Shown here: piece by piece, positions 33,379 through 42,376 of the stretch
How the letters are laid out: each line of letters opens with the position of its first letter
Numbering within the stretch: position 1 is the stretch's first letter
Origin: RGIG5612 sp045598285
GTDB taxonomy: Bacteria > Bacillota > Clostridia > Lachnospirales > Lachnospiraceae
Assembly (NCBI GenBank): GCA_045598285.1
Contig: JAZLLU010000036.1
Coordinates: forward strand, 1 to 64,000
Length of the DNA: 64,000 bases
Direction of reading: 5' to 3'
Translations under genes and position numbers: made by a program
Notes under the pieces: generated by a model
Database searches by the model: none
What the model saw: only the letters and a program-made list of their open reading frames with translations
Told to the model about the DNA's origin: nothing

Positions 33379-34224
33379 TTATATTAAGTAGTATTTGATT
33401 ATTTCATCAACCCAATTTATGTCTAAAGGTTTATCATCGGTTTCTGTGGTAATGATTAAATTTTTCCATGGAATAAGACCACATGAATAAAACTCCTTTA
33501 ATTTTTTTATATTTTCTTCAAAATACATAAAATTGCTTAGCCCTCCAAGATGTTCCCAATAAAATTTTTCATAGGGGCTACTTAAAGATTTACATGTTAT
33601 ATCTGGATAACGCCACTTACCACCCACGAAAAAACCTTCTTCATAATGAAACGGAACTCCAAAGTGCACTAATCTTGAAATAATATCAGCCTCGCTTTTA
33701 CTTCTAACCTTAAGATTGGGAATAATAGTAGGAACCTTTAATCCTTCAGGCCTATATGGATTTTTGTAGTAATCCATAGTCCGCCATTTTTCTAATTCTT
33801 CTTTAGAATTTTTCAAAGAAGGCACAATGAGTTCCTTAATGCCGGGATGCTTTTCAAGAAAGTCCTCTGCAGATGGTGTGCCTTCCAAAATTTTCAGATA
33901 CTGTTTTACGGCATTTAATTCATGCTTTGCATCCTTTAATCTCCTAACTGCATATTCCCCCTTTGCCAGCACCTTCACTTCCTCACTATCTTTAGAAAGA
34001 TAAATTTCAGTACATTTTTGCCGATTATTCTTATGAGGCAAAATCGATTCGGCATTTTGGGTAGGAAGTGATTCCGCAAATAATTTTTTTGAATAATAGT
34101 AACTACCATTTTGTTTGCGAGAAATAAGTTTGCCACTTGGCAAAGTGCTGATAAATTTTTCAAGTGCAATAATTTCTTTGTTTAATTCAGTTTGCTTTAA
34201 TTTTAAGTGATTTATTAAATTCAT
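33379..34224 (-). CDS. Nuclease-like ORFan of Clostridia
   Basis: 281 residues. The N-terminal half is a charged helical segment. The C-terminal half has VRSKSEADIISRLVHFGVPF, a YPDIT strand, YWEHLGG and NLIITTE, an arrangement that resembles a PD-(D/E)XK-type fold, with E in SKSEAD, D in YPDIT and E in WEHLGG as candidate metal ligands. Function unknown. The start at 34224 follows GAAAGGATT on the minus strand; an upstream in-frame ATG at 34266 lies in the repeat array. The 5' flank is the 61-bp repeat array. Confidence 0.6.
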   Translation of the reverse strand: MNLINHLKLKQTELNKEIIALEKFISTLPSGKLISRKQNGSYYYSKKLFAESLPTQNAESILPHKNNRQKCTEIYLSKDSEEVKVLAKGEYAVRRLKDAKHELNAVKQYLKILEGTPSAEDFLEKHPGIKELIVPSLKNSKEELEKWRTMDYYKNPYRPEGLKVPTIIPNLKVRSKSEADIISRLVHFGVPFHYEEGFFVGGKWRYPDITCKSLSSPYEKFYWEHLGGLSNFMYFEENIKKLKEFYSCGLIPWKNLIITTETDDKPLDINWVDEIIKYYLI

Positions 34225-34249
34225 ATTTAATCCTTTCTTTTTGCGACTA

Positions 34250-34647
34250 TTCTTCCGGCGGAGCATGTAATGTGGAAGAAGAAAAATAGATAAAAAATTG
34301 TTAGAAATTACTCTTCCAGCGGAGCATGTAATGTGGAAGAAGAATTTGTGGCAGATAAAAGCCTAGAATTACTCTTCCAGCGGAGCATGTAATGTGGAAG
34401 AAGAAAAATGGATAAAAAATTGTTAGAAATTACTCTTCCAGCGGAGCATGTAATGTGGAAGAAGAAAAATAGATAAAAAATTGTTAGAAATTACTCTTCC
34501 GGCGGAGCATGTAATGTGGAAGAAGAAAAATAGATAAAAAATTGTTAGAAATTACTCTTCCAGCGCAGCATGTAATGTGGAAGAAGAATTTGTGGCTAAG
34601 ATGTGCCAAGAGGGACTCTTCCAAAATAGAAACTCTCAAGGAAGAGT
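34250..34647. repeat. Array of 61-bp hairpin repeats (six units plus one degenerate)
   Basis: CTTCC(A/G)GCG(G/C)AGCATGTAATGTGGAAG recurs with CTTCC at 34252, 34313, 34374, 34435, 34496 and 34557, and a degenerate seventh at 34618. The period is exactly 61 bp. Each unit has TCTTCC / GGAAGA arms. Four of the spacers share the same sequence (AAAATAGATAAAAAATTGTT or one-base variants), two are alike and different (beginning TTTGTGGC). The seventh unit keeps ACTCTTCC / GGAAGAGT arms with a shorter loop. No CRISPR logic: spacers repeat and no cas genes are near. Confidence 0.9.
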
Positions 34648-34693
34648 AGATAGTAGTATAATATACATTCGTGACGATTTTGTGAAAGAAACC

Positions 34694-34717
34694 AAAAAGC
34701 TCTTCGCATGAAGAACT
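34694..34717 (-). terminator. Terminator of the amino acid transporter operon
   Basis: On the minus strand AGTTCTTC pairs with GAAGAGCT (one wobble) across ATGC and is followed by T5. Confidence 0.85.
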
Positions 34718-34769
34718 GAAATTATAGTTAATAAGTAAATTTATTAGATGGGTGGAGCCGAAAACTTTT

Positions 34770-35522
34770 TTATATCAATACTTTTGATAGGAAGTCTTGA
34801 AGACGTTCGTTTTTAGGATTTTCAAAGAAATCTTTAGGATTATTTTCTTCGAGTATTTGACCTTGATCCATAAAGATAACTCGGCTAGCAACTTCTTTTG
34901 CAAATCCCATCTCGTGAGTTACTACGACCATAGTCATTCCGTCTTTGGCGAGTTTTTTCATGATATCTAAAACCTCACCAACCATCTCAGGATCGAGAGC
35001 AGAGGTAGGCTCATCAAAAAGTAATACCTCTGGTTCCATAGCAAGAGCTCTAGCAATAGCAATACGTTGCTTTTGACCACCAGAGAGCATAGAAGGGAAT
35101 GTGTAGGCTTTGTCTTCTAGCTGAATAACACCTAAAAGTTCAAGGGCTTTTTGGCTAGCTTCTTGCTTTTTTTGACCTTTAAGTTTTGTTGGTGCAAGAA
35201 TAATATTATCCAAGATATTTTTATGAGGGAATAGATTGAAATGTTGAAAAACCATTCCCATCTTTTGTCTATGTTTATTTATGTCGGCATCTTTAGAGTT
35301 GATATCTTCGCCATCAAAAAAGATTTGTCCTTCGTCGGGCTGTTCTAAAAGGTTAAGAGAGCGAAGGAAGGTAGACTTGCCACTTCCAGAAGGACCTACT
35401 ATAACAACAACATCGCCTTTATTTATTTCAATATCTATTCCGTCTAAAGCTTTAATAGTTCTGCCATCAACATTATAGTGCTTTTTAAGTTTACAAACTT
35501 TAATCAAAGCGTTATCGTTCAT
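34770..35522 (-). CDS. Polar amino acid ABC transporter ATPase (GlnQ/ArtP type)
   Basis: 250 residues with Walker A GPSGSGKST, QHFNLFPHKN in the Q loop, signature LSGGQKQRIAIARALAM, Walker B VLLFDEPTSALDPE and the D/H-loop VVVTHEMGFA. Energises the permease encoded upstream; the two genes overlap by 11 bases. Confidence 0.94.
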   Translation of the reverse strand: MNDNALIKVCKLKKHYNVDGRTIKALDGIDIEINKGDVVVIVGPSGSGKSTFLRSLNLLEQPDEGQIFFDGEDINSKDADINKHRQKMGMVFQHFNLFPHKNILDNIILAPTKLKGQKKQEASQKALELLGVIQLEDKAYTFPSMLSGGQKQRIAIARALAMEPEVLLFDEPTSALDPEMVGEVLDIMKKLAKDGMTMVVVTHEMGFAKEVASRVIFMDQGQILEENNPKDFFENPKNERLQDFLSKVLI

Positions 35523-36231
35523 TCTTTCTTAACCTCTTTTCTAAAAGTTTAAGTAGCCATGTAAGAACAACTACCACGATAAGGTAAATAAGCGCTACTG
35601 CGATTAATGGCATAAAAGCAACGAACGTCCTACCTCTTATTTTGTCGCCAGCCCTAGTTAGATCCATAATTCCAACATATCCCGCAACAGAAGTTTCTTT
35701 TATTAAAACTATAAGCTCGTTAAAGAGCATAGGAAGAATAACTTTAATGGCTTGTGGCAAAATTATATGAAACATAGTTTGCGTATAATTAAAACCTAAA
35801 GAGCGACCAGCTTCAAATTGACCAGAATCTATTGACATAATGCCACTTCTAAATATTTCAGAAACGTACGCACCAGAGTTGATACCAAAAGCGATGATAG
35901 CAACAACCAAACCATTTTGAACATTTATGAGTATAACAAAATACATAATGAGGAGTTGAATTACGACAGGTGTTCCTCGAATAATGGTGACAAATAGATT
36001 ACAAATAGCATTAGCAATTTTTAGGATTACATAACCAACACCACCTTTTTTCTTCATGGCGGCACCGTTTTTGTCATATGTTGAGCGAACGGCAGCTATG
36101 ACAACACCTAAAACAATTCCTATTAGAAGAGCAAAGATGGTAATGACTAGAGTGTTTTTTAAACCCTCTAGTATCCATTGCCATCTATTATCTTCTATAA
36201 AGCAAATTTGAAATTGGGAAACAAAATCCAT
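35512..36231 (-). CDS. Polar amino acid ABC transporter permease (HisM/GlnP type)
   Basis: 239 residues with about five helices. IRGTPVVIQLL near 87 and the EAGRSLGFNYTQTMFHIILPQAIK EAA loop are diagnostic for the His/Glu/Arg/opine family. Probably a homodimer. Lies 2 bp after the binding-protein gene. Confidence 0.93.
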   Translation of the reverse strand: MDFVSQFQICFIEDNRWQWILEGLKNTLVITIFALLIGIVLGVVIAAVRSTYDKNGAAMKKKGGVGYVILKIANAICNLFVTIIRGTPVVIQLLIMYFVILINVQNGLVVAIIAFGINSGAYVSEIFRSGIMSIDSGQFEAGRSLGFNYTQTMFHIILPQAIKVILPMLFNELIVLIKETSVAGYVGIMDLTRAGDKIRGRTFVAFMPLIAVALIYLIVVVVLTWLLKLLEKRLRKNER

Positions 36232-36233
36232 AA

Positions 36234-36995
36234 TTATTTAATATATTTTGCGACGATTTTGTCTAATGTACCGTCAGCTTTAAGTTCTGCTAAAACATCG
36301 TTTACAGTTTTAAGAAGTCCTTCGTTGTCTTTGCTAATAGCAGCAGCATATTCTTCTTCTGTGTAAGCAGTATCTAAAACTACTAGTCCAGGATTAGCTG
36401 CAACATATTGCTTAGCAGGTTCTTTATCTATTACTACACAGTCAATTGTTCCTTTTATTAAATCTTGAACAGCATCAACACCAGTGTTGTATTCTTTGAC
36501 ATGCTCCTCGCCGAAATCATCAGCACAGTAAATATCACCAGTTGTACTTATTTGAACACCGATAAGATTAGCATTTACAAGATCATCAGGACCTTTAATA
36601 GGGGAACCCTCTTTTACGATAATAGCCTGAACACCAGTAGCATATGTATCAGAGAAGTTAACACTTTGTTTACGCTCATCTGTAACAGTAAGCCCAGCAA
36701 GTCCGATATCATATTTTCCAGTACTTACACCAGCTATGATAGAATCGAAGGCAACGTCTTCAATTTTTAATTCCATACCAAGTTTGTCGGCAATAGCTTT
36801 AGCGATTTCAACGTCAATACCGGCAAAGTCATCGCCCTCCTTAAATTCATATGGAGGGAAAGTTGCTTCGGTAGCCATAGTTAAGATCTTATCATCTTTT
36901 GTTATTTTTCCTTTGGAACCGCCACATGCAGTTAAAGAAAAAGCAATAGCAGTTACAAGAACAGAACTTAAAATAAGTACACTTAATTTTTTCAT
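36234..36995 (-). CDS. Amino acid-binding lipoprotein (SBP_bac_3)
   Basis: 253 residues. Signal peptide with lipobox LTACG (Cys24). The mature protein has the family-3 pattern: ATEATFPPYEF, GIDVEIAKAIADKLG, the FDSIIAGVSTGKYDIGLAGLTVT hinge, and D in VIDKEPAK. Substrate likely a polar or basic amino acid; ArgR-like motifs upstream hint at arginine. First gene of the operon, AGAAGGAG before the ATG. Confidence 0.92.
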   Translation of the reverse strand: MKKLSVLILSSVLVTAIAFSLTACGGSKGKITKDDKILTMATEATFPPYEFKEGDDFAGIDVEIAKAIADKLGMELKIEDVAFDSIIAGVSTGKYDIGLAGLTVTDERKQSVNFSDTYATGVQAIIVKEGSPIKGPDDLVNANLIGVQISTTGDIYCADDFGEEHVKEYNTGVDAVQDLIKGTIDCVVIDKEPAKQYVAANPGLVVLDTAYTEEEYAAAISKDNEGLLKTVNDVLAELKADGTLDKIVAKYIK

Positions 36996-37014
36996 CGTAG
37001 TCTCCTTCTTGATA

Positions 37015-37090
37015 TATGCATAAAATATTCACAAATAATGCATAAAAATAATTAAAATATACAAAAATACTGTATAAAATGAATAACAAT
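37015..37090 (-). promoter_or_regulatory. Possible ArgR-type operator cluster in the transporter leader
   Basis: Between the start site and the gene the minus strand holds several AT-rich motifs of the kind TGAATATTTTATGCAT and TTCATTTTATACA, close to the ARG-box pattern TGAATWWWWATTCA but with spacing deviations. Weak individually; the clustering is the argument. Confidence 0.35.
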
Positions 37091-37097
37091 GTTGAAT

Positions 37098-37125
37098 ATT
37101 ATAACACCTAAAAAAATAAAATCAA
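37098..37125 (-). promoter_or_regulatory. Promoter of the amino acid transporter operon
   Basis: On the minus strand TTGATT (37125-37120), a 16-bp spacer ending in TGT, then TATAAT (37103-37098). Confidence 0.65.
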
Positions 37126-37174
37126 GAGAAAATTTGACAAAAAAATCGTCATTAAAAAAAGTTTAATAAACATA

Positions 37175-37203
37175 TTGCATAAAAAGTAAAGATTATATAT
37201 TAT
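37175..37203 (+). promoter_or_regulatory. Promoter of the HExxH gene
   Basis: TTGCAT (37175-37180), a 17-bp spacer and TATTAT (37198-37203), 27 bases before the ATG. Divergent from the transporter promoter. Confidence 0.5.
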
Positions 37204-37230
37204 ATACACCACGACTAAAAGGGACTAATT

Positions 37231-38136
37231 ATGGATCAAAAAGTTTTTAATACAATTTTAGAAAGATATCCGCAAATTGGTTTGCCAATCAAGGAAGGAA
37301 CTAAAGACACGCCTGAATATGAAAAGGCTGTGCTTCGTGGTTTACCTTTTGTTAATTTCAAAAATGATTTTTCTGATAATAGATATGATAGTTTGGAAAC
37401 AGAAGAAACTCCTGCCGGCGAAGCGAATATCTTATATATGGATGATAGAAAAGATTTTGAAAAGGTGATTCAAAAACTTGCTCATAGATGCGAACCAACA
37501 TATATACCAAATTCTATGGGCGCATCTACAATTAGTGGTCTTATTAATTGGGAAAAGATTCATAAACATGAAAAGGAATATAAAGAAGGTGGCGGAGCTT
37601 TTTGGGGACTTGAGTTTAGTATGTTTGTAAGCGAGCCGGAAAACTTCCAAGATTCTTTAATCGTACTTAGCAGTGGTGAGTATAGTGCAGTTGATTCTGA
37701 AACCATAAACAAAGCATTAAAAGATGAAGATAATATGCACTTCACAAAAGATGAGTGGAAAAAAGCTTCTATTATAATAAGAAAGTATCACGAACTCACT
37801 CATTTTATTTGTCAAAGATTATATCCGGAGCATAAAAATGCAATAAGAGATGAAATCATTGCTGATGCAATAGGTATTATTGCAGCTTTCGGAGAGTATA
37901 AAGAGAATATTGCTAAACTTTTCTTAGGGCTTGAAAATGAAACTTATAGAGAAGGCGGAAGACTTCAAAATTATTATTTTGAAAATGACCCAAAAAGCAT
38001 ACAAAAGAATGCAAGAGATTTAATATCACAATTAACAAAATTTCTTGAAGATAAAAAAGAAAGAACAATATTTAATTTAATAACTTTAATAGAAGAAAAT
38101 GCAGTTGGTCTAAATAATATGGTAACTGCAAAATAA
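37231..38136 (+). CDS. Putative zincin (HELTH) protein of unknown function
   Basis: 301 residues, no signal peptide or membrane helix. HELTH at 187-191 is an HExxH zinc-protease motif, set in a helix (KYHELTHFICQRL), and about 17-21 residues later DEIIAD (207-212) offers a third metal ligand, E208 or D212. The N-terminal half contains GGAFWGLEFSMFVSE. I cannot name the family. Cytosolic peptidase is the simplest reading, but a pseudo-enzyme is possible. Monocistronic, with its own promoter and terminator. Confidence 0.65.
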   Translation: MDQKVFNTILERYPQIGLPIKEGTKDTPEYEKAVLRGLPFVNFKNDFSDNRYDSLETEETPAGEANILYMDDRKDFEKVIQKLAHRCEPTYIPNSMGASTISGLINWEKIHKHEKEYKEGGGAFWGLEFSMFVSEPENFQDSLIVLSSGEYSAVDSETINKALKDEDNMHFTKDEWKKASIIIRKYHELTHFICQRLYPEHKNAIRDEIIADAIGIIAAFGEYKENIAKLFLGLENETYREGGRLQNYYFENDPKSIQKNARDLISQLTKFLEDKKERTIFNLITLIEENAVGLNNMVTAK

Positions 38137-38177
38137 ATAATCAAAACTGCAATTTTGATAGCTTAATAAAAACGATT

Positions 38178-38208
38178 AAAGCCCTAAGCATTGCTAGGGG
38201 CTTTTTTT
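38178..38208 (+). terminator. Terminator of the HExxH gene
   Basis: AAAGCCCTAAGC pairs with GCTAGGGGCTTT (one mismatch and one wobble) and is followed by T7. Its 3' half overlaps the hflX promoter. Confidence 0.85.
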
Positions 38209-38219
38209 ATTGCTATAAT
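38191..38219 (+). promoter_or_regulatory. hflX promoter giving a leaderless transcript
   Basis: TTGCTA (38191-38196), a 17-bp spacer, then extended -10 TG-C-TATAAT (38211-38219). The start site falls at 38226-38227, on the ATG at 38227. There is no ribosome binding site. Confidence 0.65.
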
Positions 38220-38226
38220 TTATCTC

Positions 38227-39522
38227 ATGAAAGATTTTGAAAATTCAGTTATATCTAACGAAAGGCCAACAGCTATTTTAGTTGGTCTGGAAACTGACCA
38301 AACGGAGGATTTCTCCCATAGCATGGAAGAAATGCTCCTTCTTATTGATGCATGTAATATAGAAGTTGTATCTTCTATTAGTCAAAAACTTCCGCATCCT
38401 GAAGCGGGCACATATTTAGGAAGCGGAAAGGTTAAAGAACTTTCCGAAGAAGCGAGCAACCTAGGAGTAACGTATTGTATCTTCGAAGGGAATCTTTCGC
38501 CGGCACAACTAAAAAATATACAAAAGGAAGTTAGTGCAAAAGTTTGGGATAGAACAACGCTTATCTTAGAGATTTTCTCTAGAAGAGCAAAAACTAAAGA
38601 AGCTAGATTGCAGGTTGAATCGGCTTACCTTCAATACATGCTCCCTAGGCTTTCGGGTATGTGGCAACACTTAGGACGTCAAAGCGGAGGAAGTGGAAGT
38701 AAGTCTAATAAAGGTATTGGTGAGACTCAACTTGAATTAGATAGAAGACAAATAAAGCAAAGAATGGCAGAACTTTCCAAGGAACTTGAAGCAATAAGCA
38801 AAACCAGAGCAACTCAAAGGCAAGGAAGAATGAAAGGAAATCTTCCGCGTGTTGCACTTGTAGGATATACGAATGCGGGTAAGAGTACACTTCTAAATAA
38901 GATGCTTGAGCTTAATAAAAGCGAAGAAGATAAAAAAGTTTTTCAAAAAGATATGCTTTTTGCTACACTGGATACTTCAATAAGGCATATTTATGTTGAA
39001 GGAAATAAAGATTTTTTGCTTTCTGACACGGTTGGATTTATTGAAAAACTTCCGCATCAATTAATAAAAGCTTTTAGATCAACCTTAGAAGAAGCGATAC
39101 ATGCAAACCTTATTTTAGTTGTATTAGACGCCTCGGATGAATATTATAGACAACATAAAAAAGTTACAGAAGAAACCTTAAAAGAATTATCAGCGGATGA
39201 GATTCCTAGAATTTATGTAATGAACAAAGCAGATTTGATAGATGAAGTGAAAGACAATTTGCCGAAAATAAAAGATGATGAAATTTGGATTTCGGCTGAA
39301 AATAAAGTTGGATTAGATGAATTGTTAAAAATGATAACCGATAAGATTTATGCGGGGAATAAAGTACTTAATATTAAACTTCCGTTTTCAAAAGGTGATT
39401 TATTAAATAAATTACACAAGCAGGCGAGAATTATTAAAGAGGAATATGACGCAGAGGGAACAATAATAGAAGTGGAAGTTCCAGAGCACCTTTTTGGAGA
39501 AATTGAAAGCTATATTATTTAG
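38227..39522 (+). CDS. hflX: HflX, ribosome-associated GTPase
   Basis: 431 residues, the usual length. The N-terminal HflX domain (SGSGKVKEL-like LGSGKVKEL near 67) and a glycine-rich linker (SGGSGSKSNKGIGETQLELDRR) precede the G domain: G1 GYTNAGKST, G3 DTVGF, G4 NKAD. It splits stalled 70S ribosomes under stress. ATG 38227 is taken because the only promoter places transcription exactly there; an in-frame start at 38191 would lie in the terminator. Confidence 0.93.
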   Translation: MKDFENSVISNERPTAILVGLETDQTEDFSHSMEEMLLLIDACNIEVVSSISQKLPHPEAGTYLGSGKVKELSEEASNLGVTYCIFEGNLSPAQLKNIQKEVSAKVWDRTTLILEIFSRRAKTKEARLQVESAYLQYMLPRLSGMWQHLGRQSGGSGSKSNKGIGETQLELDRRQIKQRMAELSKELEAISKTRATQRQGRMKGNLPRVALVGYTNAGKSTLLNKMLELNKSEEDKKVFQKDMLFATLDTSIRHIYVEGNKDFLLSDTVGFIEKLPHQLIKAFRSTLEEAIHANLILVVLDASDEYYRQHKKVTEETLKELSADEIPRIYVMNKADLIDEVKDNLPKIKDDEIWISAENKVGLDELLKMITDKIYAGNKVLNIKLPFSKGDLLNKLHKQARIIKEEYDAEGTIIEVEVPEHLFGEIESYII

Positions 39523-39530
39523 GAGGATAT

Positions 39531-40853
39531 ATGGACGAACGTACAAGCAAATATACTAAAGATTTAGCGCAGATGATAAGAAAAGAAACGATTTCGTCTT
39601 TTTATGAAAGTGATAAATCTAAATATAAAGATTTTCAAGACCTATTAAGAGAACTTTTTCCAAATATATTTTCTGTTGTAAAAGAAGAAACCTTTGAACA
39701 AAGTCTTCTTTTGACATGGGAAGGAAAAGATAAAACTTTAGAGCCTATTATGTTCATGAATCACCATGACGTTGTTGAGGCGACAGGAACTTGGGCGCAT
39801 AAACCTTTTGAAGGCGAGATTGCAGATGAAAAACTTTGGGGCAGAGGAACGCTTGATACTAAAGGAGGCCTTTGTTGCATGTTAGAAGCTGCTGATGAAT
39901 TGGCAAAGGAAGGATTTGTTCCAGAACGCACAATTTATTTTGAATCTTCATGTAACGAAGAAACTGATGGAACAGGCGCAAAAATAATTTCCGACGTGCT
40001 AAAAAGTAGAGGTGTAAACCTTTATATGATTTTAGATGAAGGTGGAATGATAATGTATGATCCTATCGGCGGAGCAGATGGAACATTTGCGATGGTAGGA
40101 TTAGGAGAAAAAGCAACTGTTGAAATGAAGTTTATTGCGAAAAGTAATGGTGGACATGCTTCGACTCCACCTAAAAATTCACCGCTAGTTAGACTAGGGA
40201 AATTTATGGCTATTGCTGATTTGGGATTAATATTTCCAAAAGAGATTTCTCCAGTAATAGAAGAAATGTTTAAACGAATGGCGCCATACATGAGCGGAAG
40301 CAAAAGCAGGGCACTTAATAATCCAAAAGCGTTTGAGCCAATTATAAAATTGGTTATGCCGTCTATGAGCGCAACGGCAACAGCTCTTCTTAGAACAACT
40401 ATTGCATTTACGATGGCAAATGGGTCGGAAGGAACGAACGTTTTACCGCAAGAAGCATATGTCGTAGGAAATATGAGAGCTTCACATCATCAAGGAAAAG
40501 AAGGTAGCATAAAAGCTATTATGGATTTAGCAAAACGATACAACATAGAAGTTGAATTTATTGATGAGGGTGTGGAATCAAAATTAAGTAATCCAAAAGC
40601 AGATGCTTTTAAGAATATTGAAGAAGCAGTTGCAAATGTATTCCAGGATGTTGAAGTAGTGCCTTATATAATGACAGGTGCATCAGATTGCAGATTCTTT
40701 ACAGATATTTGCGAAAACTGTTATAGATTTGTTCCGTTCTTGATTGACGAACAACAACTTGAAAGTATTCATGGATTAAATGAAAATGTAAATATAGCTT
40801 GTCTTACACCGGCAGTGGATTTTTATAAATTTTTAATGAAAAATTGCAAATAA
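39531..40853 (+). CDS. M20 family metallopeptidase
   Basis: 440 residues. Zinc-site motifs of the M20 family: MNHHDVVEA (His and Asp), GRGTLDTKGG, SCNEETDGTGA (catalytic Glu and metal Glu), and the C-terminal His in SIHGLNE. It cleaves a dipeptide or acylated amino acid. Two zinc ions expected. The gene follows hflX by 8 bp with AGGAGGAT, and precedes a carrier gene by 10 bp; peptide import and cleavage could be coupled. Confidence 0.9.
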   Translation: MDERTSKYTKDLAQMIRKETISSFYESDKSKYKDFQDLLRELFPNIFSVVKEETFEQSLLLTWEGKDKTLEPIMFMNHHDVVEATGTWAHKPFEGEIADEKLWGRGTLDTKGGLCCMLEAADELAKEGFVPERTIYFESSCNEETDGTGAKIISDVLKSRGVNLYMILDEGGMIMYDPIGGADGTFAMVGLGEKATVEMKFIAKSNGGHASTPPKNSPLVRLGKFMAIADLGLIFPKEISPVIEEMFKRMAPYMSGSKSRALNNPKAFEPIIKLVMPSMSATATALLRTTIAFTMANGSEGTNVLPQEAYVVGNMRASHHQGKEGSIKAIMDLAKRYNIEVEFIDEGVESKLSNPKADAFKNIEEAVANVFQDVEVVPYIMTGASDCRFFTDICENCYRFVPFLIDEQQLESIHGLNENVNIACLTPAVDFYKFLMKNCK

Positions 40854-40863
40854 GGAGCCCAAT

Positions 40864-42270
40864 ATGACTAAACAACAAAACGAAAACAAAGGCCTTAATA
40901 TTTCGGCAAAATCATTTATTTTAGCTATTGTTATTATCTTCATTTTAATGGTAGTAACATATATTTTAACTTTCGTTATTCCAGGCGGAGAGTACGGAAG
41001 AATAGTAGATGATAGTGGAAGAACAATAATTGATACAACGACTGGTTTTAAGTATGCGCAGGGAGGAATTCCATTTTGGAAATGGATTCTTTCTCCTTTC
41101 TTAGTTTTAGGAGGAGAAGATAGTATAACAATTATTGCTGTTATAGCTTTTTTGCTTATCATTGGTGGAGTTTTTGCAGCACTTAATTCATGTGGACTTC
41201 TAAGCTATATGATAGATAAAATCATTCATAAGTTTGGCGCTGTAAGATATAAATTAATGGCAATCTTAATGTTCTTTATGATGGCTATGGGTTCACTCGT
41301 TGGCTCCTTTGAAGAAGTTGTTCCATTAGTTCCTATTATTACTGCACTTTCAATTGGACTTGGGTGGGATGCACTAACCGGAATTGCAATGAGCTTACTT
41401 GCAGTTGGATGTGGATTTGCAGCAGGTGTTAGCAATCCATTCACTGTAGGTGTTGCACAAAGCCTTGCAGGGCTTCCTATGTTTAGCGGAATATGGTTAA
41501 GACTTGTATCGTTTGCATTAATTTATGTACTCCTTTTTGTTTGTGTAAGATTTTATGCAAAGAAAATAGAAAAACCTGTTACTGATTTTAAGACTAGAAC
41601 GTTTGAAATAAATCCAAACATGGATAAAGGCTTTTTCACATTTATAATTATTATAGGTATTGGCATAGTAGCTGTTTTATCTTCGTCTTTTATAAAAGCG
41701 ATACAAGATTATACATTGTTTATTATGGCAGGTGCGTTTTTAATCGGAGGCATAGCTGCAACATTAATTACAAAAAGTGGATTAAAGAAACTCGCCAAAT
41801 GGTTCGTTGAAGGTCTATTATCAATTGCACCTTCTGTAATAATGATTTTAATGGCAAGTTCGATAAAATACATTTTGGTTGAATCTAAAATATTAGATAC
41901 AATTCTTCATGGAGCTGTGAATGCTTCAAGTGTTATGCCAAAGGCAGTATTGATTTTATTTATTTACATCATTTGCCTAGTTATGAACTTCTTTATTCCA
42001 TCGGGCTCGGCAAAAGCATTTTTGCTTATTCCACTAATTGTTCCTTTAGCTCAAGTTTTTGGATTGAGCCCTCAGCTTTGTATAGTTGCCTATGCTTTTG
42101 GTGACGGATTTTCAAATGTATTTTATCCAACTAACCCCGCGCTTCTTATTAGTTTATCGTTAGCAGACGTTAGTTATGGAAAATGGGCAAAATATTCATG
42201 GAAATTCCAAGGCCTAAACTTTTTGTTAACATGTGCACTATTGCTTTTAGGCCTTGCAGTAGGATATTAA
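40864..42270 (+). CDS. YfcC/DcuC-family carrier
   Basis: 468 residues with about 12 helices. Early IPGGEYGR, SFEEVVPLVPIITALS, and FIPSGSAKAFLLIPLIVPLA are typical of the YfcC family, annotated as basic amino acid or dicarboxylate carriers. With the M20 peptidase immediately upstream, an amino acid or peptide substrate is more likely than C4-dicarboxylate; this is inference. Confidence 0.85.
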   Translation: MTKQQNENKGLNISAKSFILAIVIIFILMVVTYILTFVIPGGEYGRIVDDSGRTIIDTTTGFKYAQGGIPFWKWILSPFLVLGGEDSITIIAVIAFLLIIGGVFAALNSCGLLSYMIDKIIHKFGAVRYKLMAILMFFMMAMGSLVGSFEEVVPLVPIITALSIGLGWDALTGIAMSLLAVGCGFAAGVSNPFTVGVAQSLAGLPMFSGIWLRLVSFALIYVLLFVCVRFYAKKIEKPVTDFKTRTFEINPNMDKGFFTFIIIIGIGIVAVLSSSFIKAIQDYTLFIMAGAFLIGGIAATLITKSGLKKLAKWFVEGLLSIAPSVIMILMASSIKYILVESKILDTILHGAVNASSVMPKAVLILFIYIICLVMNFFIPSGSAKAFLLIPLIVPLAQVFGLSPQLCIVAYAFGDGFSNVFYPTNPALLISLSLADVSYGKWAKYSWKFQGLNFLLTCALLLLGLAVGY

Positions 42271-42376
42271 TAATATAACTAGAAAGCTCCTCGCGCGAGC
42301 AGGAGAGACCCTTTTAGGAGAGGTGACTTGCGAAGTATGAAAGATGTCCTGCAAGAGCCAGGAACAAAGGAGAAAA

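Noticed and set aside
34250..34647. CRISPR array
   Set aside because: Regular 61-bp spacing, but spacers are mostly identical, the repeats form hairpins with conserved flanks, and no cas genes lie nearby.
37015..37090. Confident ArgR regulation
   Set aside because: Motifs resemble ARG boxes only with spacing changes in a very AT-rich region, so only a low-confidence site is listed.
42270..42376. Glycine riboswitch before the chorismate mutase-like gene
   Set aside because: GGAGAGACC is present, but the GCCGAAGGGGCAA-type element and the second helix do not follow. A short structured leader is possible, unassigned.
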